Assembly: GCF_004570345.1 (NCBI RefSeq)
Contig: NZ_SPQM01000007.1
Coordinates: 1-64,000 of the forward strand
Length of the DNA: 64,000 bases
Direction: 5' to 3'
DNA from: Blastococcus sp. CT_GayMR20
GTDB lineage: Bacteria > Actinomycetota > Actinomycetes > Mycobacteriales > Geodermatophilaceae
The notes beneath the pieces were generated by a model. It worked only from the letters and a program-made list of their open reading frames with translations. It ran no database searches and was not told the origin of the DNA. Positions 63,132 through 64,000 of this stretch are shown here, in pieces (positions within the stretch are counted from its first letter, which is position 1; each line of letters begins with the position of its first letter). The position numbers were made by a program, and so were the translations under genes.

Positions 63132-64000
63132 CCCTGCTCGATGCGGCTGGCGACCCGTGCGGCGACGACCACCGGGTCGTAGGTCGGGGAGAACGGCGGG
63201 GCGTAGGAGAGGTCCGAGCCCGCCAGGGCCTCCGCCGTCATGCCGGCCCAGATCGCGGTCGCCAGGACGTCGATCCGCTTGCCGCTGCCCGGCCCCCCGA
63301 CCACCTGGGCGCCGATCAGCAGGCCCGACCCCCGCTCGGTGATCAGCTTGACCGCGATCGGCGCCGCCCCCGGGTAGTAGCCCGCGCGGGTCGAGGACTC
63401 GATGACCTCCGTGCGGTAGTCGAAGCCGCCGTCCTCTGCCTGCGTGGTGCACAGACCGGTGCGGGCCACCTCCAGGTCCCCGACCTTGGTCATCGCCGTT
63501 CCCAGGACGCCGGCGAAGCGCGCCGGCTGCCCGCCGATGACCGATCCCGCGACCCGGCCCTGCTTGTTCGCGTGGGTGCCGAGCGCGACGTGGATGGCCT
63601 CGCCGGTGATCCGGTGGAATGTCTGCGAGCAGTCGCCGCCCGCGAAGACCTCGGGGTGCGAGCGGCTGCGCTGGTTGTGCGCGACGTCGATGGCCCCCGT
63701 GACGCCGAGCTCGAGCCCCGCGTCCCGGGCGAGGGAGACCTCCGGGCCCATGCCCAGCCCGAGGACGACGAGGTCGCACTCGTAGCTGCCGGCGTCGGTG
63801 CGCACCGCGCGGACGGCACCGTCGGCGTCCACCTCGATCTCGTGCACCGGCTGGTCGGTCTGCACGTCGATGCCCATGTCGCACATCGCCTTGCAGACGC
63901 GCTCGCCCATGTCGTCGTCCAGCTGCGCCATGGGCAGCGGGTCGGCGAGGACGACGGTGACCGACAGGCCGCGCGTCTGCAGCACCTCGGCCATCTCCAG
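63128..64000 (-). CDS. FAD/NAD-linked disulfide-reductase-family protein (5' part outside the window)
   Basis: The C-terminal 290 or so residues of a pyridine-nucleotide-disulfide oxidoreductase, resembling CoA-disulfide reductase and NADH oxidase. The frame is still open at the right edge, where it reads LEMAEVLQTRG of the NAD-binding domain. FAD motif EVFAGGDCSQT and a C-terminal dimerisation domain (KLITERGSGLLIGAQVVGG) are present. The N-terminal FAD site and any redox cysteine lie outside the window, so the substrate cannot be judged. Coupled to the pentapeptide gene. Confidence 0.88.
   Translation of the reverse strand: MEMAEVLQTRGLSVTVVLADPLPMAQLDDDMGERVCKAMCDMGIDVQTDQPVHEIEVDADGAVRAVRTDAGSYECDLVVLGLGMGPEVSLARDAGLELGVTGAIDVAHNQRSRSHPEVFAGGDCSQTFHRITGEAIHVALGTHANKQGRVAGSVIGGQPARFAGVLGTAMTKVGDLEVARTGLCTTQAEDGGFDYRTEVIESSTRAGYYPGAAPIAVKLITERGSGLLIGAQVVGGPGSGKRIDVLATAIWAGMTAEALAGSDLSYAPPFSPTYDPVVVAARVASRIEQG

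Overview
The window is very GC-rich DNA with strong G/C third-position bias, many GTG starts and mycothiol-dependent formaldehyde detoxification. It also has leaderless genes carrying a TANNNT -10 box, DUF3073 and DUF3151 markers, and split PurS/PurQ/PurL. Together these point to a chromosomal segment of a high-GC actinobacterium. I infer Geodermatophilaceae (Blastococcus, Geodermatophilus or Modestobacter type), but the genus cannot be proven from the sequence alone.

Layout. (1) 0-4.4 kb, minus strand: a tightly overlapping five-gene operon (lipoprotein, secreted protein, SAF-domain protein, MinD-like ATPase, CpaF/TadA-type secretion ATPase), the upstream half of a Tad-like pilus or secretion locus that continues off the left edge. 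(2) 4.4-7.6 kb: an accessory patch beside the 3' end of tRNA-Lys, with a tandem-HTH regulator, an excisionase-like protein, an orphan gene, a TCCTCCAGT repeat cluster and two gene-poor stretches. (3) 7.8-16.3 kb: housekeeping and envelope genes (MOSC protein, lysine exporter with its regulator, Rieske/DUF2231 protein, GtrA protein, metallophosphoesterase, lipoproteins). (4) 16.3-16.6 kb: tRNA-Glu, tRNA-Asp and tRNA-Phe. (5) 16.7-32.6 kb: membrane hydrolase, glycosyltransferase-like protein, a thioredoxin-reductase-like flavoprotein without its redox cysteines, a DUF4062-STAND ATPase, a class A penicillin-binding protein, an acyl-CoA synthetase/MBL pair and a coiled-coil M23 endopeptidase. (6) 32.8-36.9 kb: a sugar-type ABC transporter and a branched-chain amino acid dehydrogenase. 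(7) 37.1-58.0 kb: most of de novo purine synthesis (purM, purF, purS-Q-L, purC, purB, purD, purA), interleaved with mycothiol detoxification genes, an OFA-type transporter with its small subunit, rsgA and a glycerophosphodiesterase. (8) 58.1-64.0 kb: a degenerate second ABC transporter, small membrane protein, DUF3151, fba, a pentapeptide protein and a truncated flavoprotein.

How the genes work together. The purine genes supply every step from PRPP to AMP except those of PurN/T, PurE/K and PurH, none of which is in the window. They sit in several short translationally coupled operons (purF-purM; purS-purQ-purL-SCP2; purB-purC-hydrolase). mscR and its MBL partner clear formaldehyde. Several genes begin directly after a -10 box, so much of the region appears to be translated from leaderless mRNAs.

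Most unusual features. First, a family of intergenic hairpins whose loop is always 33 nt while the arm sequences co-vary (37.4, 42.2 and 54.5 kb, plus a loop-less remnant at 58.7 kb); one copy has been absorbed into the C-terminus of RsgA. Second, a DUF559 putative nuclease gene framed by two roughly 60-bp imperfect palindromes, wedged between purS and a frameshifted hydrolase. Third, a paralogous ABC ATPase that has lost both its signature motif and its switch histidine.
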